64,000 nt of DNA, taken from Uloborus plumipes (taxonomy: Eukaryota > Arthropoda > Arachnida > Araneae > Uloboridae). Each line of letters begins with the position of its first letter. Position 1 is the stretch's first letter. The notes under the pieces are model-generated. The model did no database searches. It saw only the letters and a list, made by a program, of their open reading frames with translations, and was not told the DNA's origin. This document shows positions 59,517 to 64,000 of this stretch, piece by piece. The DNA lies in assembly GCA_038373865.1 (NCBI GenBank), contig JAXGGA010000485.1, forward strand, positions 157,647-221,646. The letters run 5' to 3'. The position numbers and the translations under genes are program-made.

Positions 59517-60079
59517 CAATGAACTCTCACTTATACGCCGCCTCATTTATGCGCCTTTTCCACTTATACGACGATTTTGAATGACGCCAGCACATACCAT
59601 AGAAAAATAATGATAGTATCATTCATTTATGCGTCGCTCCAAAGATAAATATTTTACTTATGCGCCGAATTTTCCCGAAAATGTAAAAAAATAATGTATT
59701 TTCCGTAAAAAAAAAAAAACCTTTTTTCTTCACTTTCCTCTTTAATCTTTCGCTTTTATTGCTCACGGAAGGCTTTTTTTCCGCATGAACTAGAGTTCGG
59801 AGAGTTACAATTATCTATTATAGATCGTTTTGAAGGGAACAGTTTGTAATTAGGTATGCTACTATTTGTGTTTTATCTTTATCATTGAAGTTACGTTACA
59901 GTAATTGTCAAACCGTGGTAATATGTCCCTTTTCTCTAGAAATATTCTTATTCATTCTCTCATTAGAAACTATGTTGCGTTTTAGGCCTTTAAATAGGCT
60001 TGTTCACTTATACGTCTCTCTCACTTATGCGCCTTTTTTTGTTGGTCCCTTGGGCCAGCGTATAAGTGAGAGTCCACTG
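59517..60079. mobile_element. pogo-like MITE, copy 2
   Basis: Same family, same orientation as the copy at 58704. Starts CAATGAACTCTCACTTATAC, ends AAGTGAGAGTCCACTG, flanked by TA. 563 bp. The 117-codon frame at 59885-60238 crosses its end and is not a gene. Confidence 0.8.
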
Positions 60080-61497
<1,418 letters not shown>

Positions 61498-62306
61498 GGT
61501 AAAACTAGTTTTTCACACAAAGGAAATAGCATAACGGTGCTTACGTGATTAATAAAGGTGTGTGTAAAAATACTCATACATTAATTTTAAAAAATTATCT
61601 TACAATATTGATTTCAAATGTATAGCATTTTTTTTCAAGTCTATTTAAAAAAATAGGGATGTATCATTTCTAAAAATTTTTATTTTAAACTCAAAAAATA
61701 TTTTCTCTCAAGAGAAGATCGCTAAAACCTTAATTACATATTTTAATATCCTGTGAACTTTTCTTTTCCGAGATTCAAATTCAAGCGCTAAGGGACACTT
61801 TTTTCCCTCTACTTTAAAGCACTTAATACTAAAAAGAAAGAACACATTTTTAGATTCTTTACTTTTTCTCATCTATGCTCCCAAAGAAAATTTAAAATAT
61901 TTTTACCTTATAGAACATTTAAAGCTGCTCAATATCGTTAGTAATATTGGGAAGAAAAAAATCGTAGAAAAAGTTCAAGGACGATTTGAACTAAAAATTA
62001 TTAGCATTTTTTGCTGAGTATTTATCCCGAGGCTAATGAAATTTAAGTTTTTGAAGAAGATTTTTTTCCTTGAAAGTTCTACATTTCTGACAACAAAAAA
62101 ATAAAACCTTGACGCAAAGAATTTTTTAGTTTTGAAAAACTCTGCATCTTAAATGGGATATTAAGATTTTTTTAAGTTTAAAATGTGCCAATAGAGATTT
62201 CTATTGGGTTAGTTTGTAGAATGACTTATGTGTCTTCGAATATGTTTTTATTATAATGTTTAACAAAAATTTTTGTACTACATTGTTTGCTTTTTCCTCG
62301 CTTATA
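61498..62306. other. unassigned AT-rich sequence
   Basis: No gene seen. Confidence 0.4.
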
Positions 62307-62661
62307 CACTGTAAAAAATGAAGGTTGTTTTCACGGTATAATACAGCTAATTTTATAGTAAAAAACTAAAAATTGCTAATTTTTCAGTAATAAACTATAA
62401 AGTTGTTAATTTTACAGTAATAAACTGCATTAATGCTAATTTTACAGTTCATCACCGTGCATTTTACAGTTTTAAACTGGAACCTCTGCTGCTAGTGTTA
62501 TACTGTACACTGTTGTTTTTACAGCTTAATACAGCCAAATTTTACAGCAATAAACTGTAAAATTGCTAGTTTTACAGTTAATTACTGTGAGTTTTAGTTT
62601 TAAATTTGAACCTCGGCTGCCAGTGTTATACTGCAAAAACAACAGTTCATTTCCTGCAGTG
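62307..62661. mobile_element. CACTGTAAAA-type MITE
   Basis: CACTGTAAAAAATGAAGG at the left and TTTCCTGCAGTG at the right, flanked by TA on both sides. Internal units with TTTTACAGTAATAAACTG repeat five or more times. Related to 49502. Confidence 0.75.
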
Positions 62662-62699
62662 TAGATATCTTTCCTCATTTTAAAAAAGATAAGGAGCAT

Positions 62700-62807
62700 C
62701 CCAGGTAGCACAAAAAACGTTTAAGCGTTTTATAAACGTTTTTAATCCGTTGAAACAACGTTAATAACCATTTTACAACCTTTAAACAACGAAGTGTGCT
62801 ACTTGGG
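62700..62807 (-). mobile_element. 108-bp CCCAAGTAGCACA element, second copy
   Basis: Opposite orientation to 44262-44369, same length, same tips. Confidence 0.65.
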
Positions 62808-62945
62808 ATATTTCAGCAATTTTTGCAAATGTAGTTGGTTTTTTTGTATCGAATGTGACGAAAAGAATACAATTGTGCAAATTGTACAGCTGATTTCTCA
62901 TGCTAAGACAGATTGATTCTGATTCTGCAATTACACTAGATGCAC

Positions 62946-63012
62946 ACTGCAAAAAGTGAACTGTTGTTTTTACGGTATAATCCTGGCACCCGAGGTTCCA
63001 ATTTAAAACTGA
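62946..63012 (+). mobile_element. truncated CACTGTAAAA-type MITE
   Basis: Left ~65 bp only: CACTGCAAAAAGTGAACTG to AATTTAAAACTG, including the GGTATAATCCTGGCA block. Confidence 0.6.
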
Positions 63013-63580
63013 ACAAGAAGTTCTGTCAAGAACTAAACGAGCCTACTTTCCCGTACATCGAAATCGGCATTGTAGCATCTGATCATTATTCTCTTGATTA
63101 TCTGAAACTGAAAATTATGTCAAACATACCTCAATAGCACTTAAAGCTGGTTTCTAAAAGCAAAATATACCCCTCTCATCAGATGAAATAGACACGTAAA
63201 AATTAAATAAACGAGTCAATTAAGTTTTGTCGCACCTTTTAAAGAATGTAACTGTTATAGTTCTTCCGTAGAAAATTCCACAATCGTTTTCAAAAGAAAA
63301 AAAAATAAACAAATAAAATAAAAGTACAAAGAACTTCAAAACACATTTTATCAAAGAAAGAAAAAAAAAACTCGTTCGTTAATAAAATGTCTTGAATTTC
63401 ATTTTTAATCCGTTGCCCGTTGTTAAATATAAATAAAGAATAAAATGCTTTCGTGAATGAAAAATTTTTGTTAACAAAAAAAAAAAATATCGTCTTCCAA
63501 AAAAAAATCATAATAATAATAAATTATACAAAACAAATAAGTAAATAAACAAAAAATCGTCTGCCCAGTCAGTCATTTTT
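63013..63580. other. unassigned AT-rich sequence
   Basis: No gene seen; several A runs. Confidence 0.4.
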
Positions 63581-63599
63581 TTTTTTTTTTTTTGAGCCT

Positions 63600-63645
63600 G
63601 CATTTCCGCCATGTCTGCGGAGTCGGAGTCGGAATCAGAGTCCTC
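63600..63645. repeat. GAGTCGG repeat, short copy
   Basis: GCGGAGTCGGAGTCGGAATC, the same motif as 7040-7265, after a T run. Confidence 0.5.
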
Positions 63646-63792
63646 ACAGAAGATTATTCAGAAAAGTACTTTACAATACATTATTTATCAAAACCATTTT
63701 CTTACAAAGTTAGTTTGAAGGAAATCCGCCTTGAAGTTCAGAATCAACATTCAATTTAAATTTCTCCGTAGGCGCTCATTTAAAAATTTTTT

Positions 63793-64000
63793 CTGAACGG
63801 TTCATCATTGAACGAAAAATTGTTCAAATTGAAAAGTGAAATATGGGAAGGAGCCTCTCCGAGATCTTTCGAACAAAAAAAAGTTTATTCAATTCCGACG
63901 GTTCACTTAAAAGTTATTAGGTGGGGAAAGGTTGTTTGAACGGTTCAATGTTGAACGAAAAGAAGATGTTCAAATTGAAAATTTAAATACGGTAATGAAG
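63793..64000 (+). repeat. ~145-bp tandem unit, two copies, running off the window
   Basis: GAACGGTTCATCATTGAACG at 63796 and GAACGGTTCAATGTTGAACG at 63938 begin similar blocks that share GTTCAAATTGAAAA. The second copy continues beyond 64000. Confidence 0.55.

Overview
The window looks like nuclear, AT-rich DNA from an arthropod, probably an arachnid. This is inference from the mix of Tc1/mariner, hAT-like, TTAA-type and Ty3/Gypsy repeats and from recalled similarity to repeats in spider assemblies; no host gene confirms it. I found no convincing host protein-coding gene, rRNA, tRNA or CRISPR array. The only long, biologically sensible reading frames belong to transposable elements, and all carry at least one disabling change except one gag-pol segment whose own upstream gag is broken.

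Layout. 0-12.7 kb: many small terminal-inverted-repeat elements (TA-, TTAA- and 8-bp-duplication types), one Tc1-like transposon with a single amber codon (5.26-6.67 kb), and a large foldback element from 10.5 kb. 12.74-16.54 kb: a tract with almost only A and C that replaces the outer part of the foldback's right arm; I read it as basecalling or assembly collapse. Every long minus-strand frame in it is an artefact of having no A on that strand. 16.6-19.5 kb: unassigned sequence, diverged tandem repeats and a foldback element.

19.5-36.4 kb is the most informative region. A tandemly duplicated segment has a hAT-type MITE in copy 1. Copy 2 holds a Tc1-like element with Sleeping-Beauty-style IR/DR ends. 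That element was itself hit by a TTAA-type element and by a Ty3/Gypsy retrotransposon. The Gypsy element is now a tandem dimer (LTR-gag/pol-LTR-gag/pol-LTR, all minus strand) with an outer ATAT duplication. Each nested layer has its empty site visible elsewhere in the window (other duplicate or opposite arm) or has a target-site duplication.

36.4-64 kb: a 4.3-kb foldback element whose right arm carries a TTAA MITE and a broken Tc1-like transposon (the left arm shows both empty sites); hAT-type elements with perfect 8-bp duplications at 47.7 and 54.1 kb; a pair of pogo-like MITEs at 58.7 and 59.5 kb; 108-bp elements; ACTGTAAAA-type elements; CA and TA microsatellites.

No new multi-gene system is evident. 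What stands out is the readable insertion chronology, the retrotransposon dimer with signs of LTR-LTR recombination, and the A/C-only artefact.
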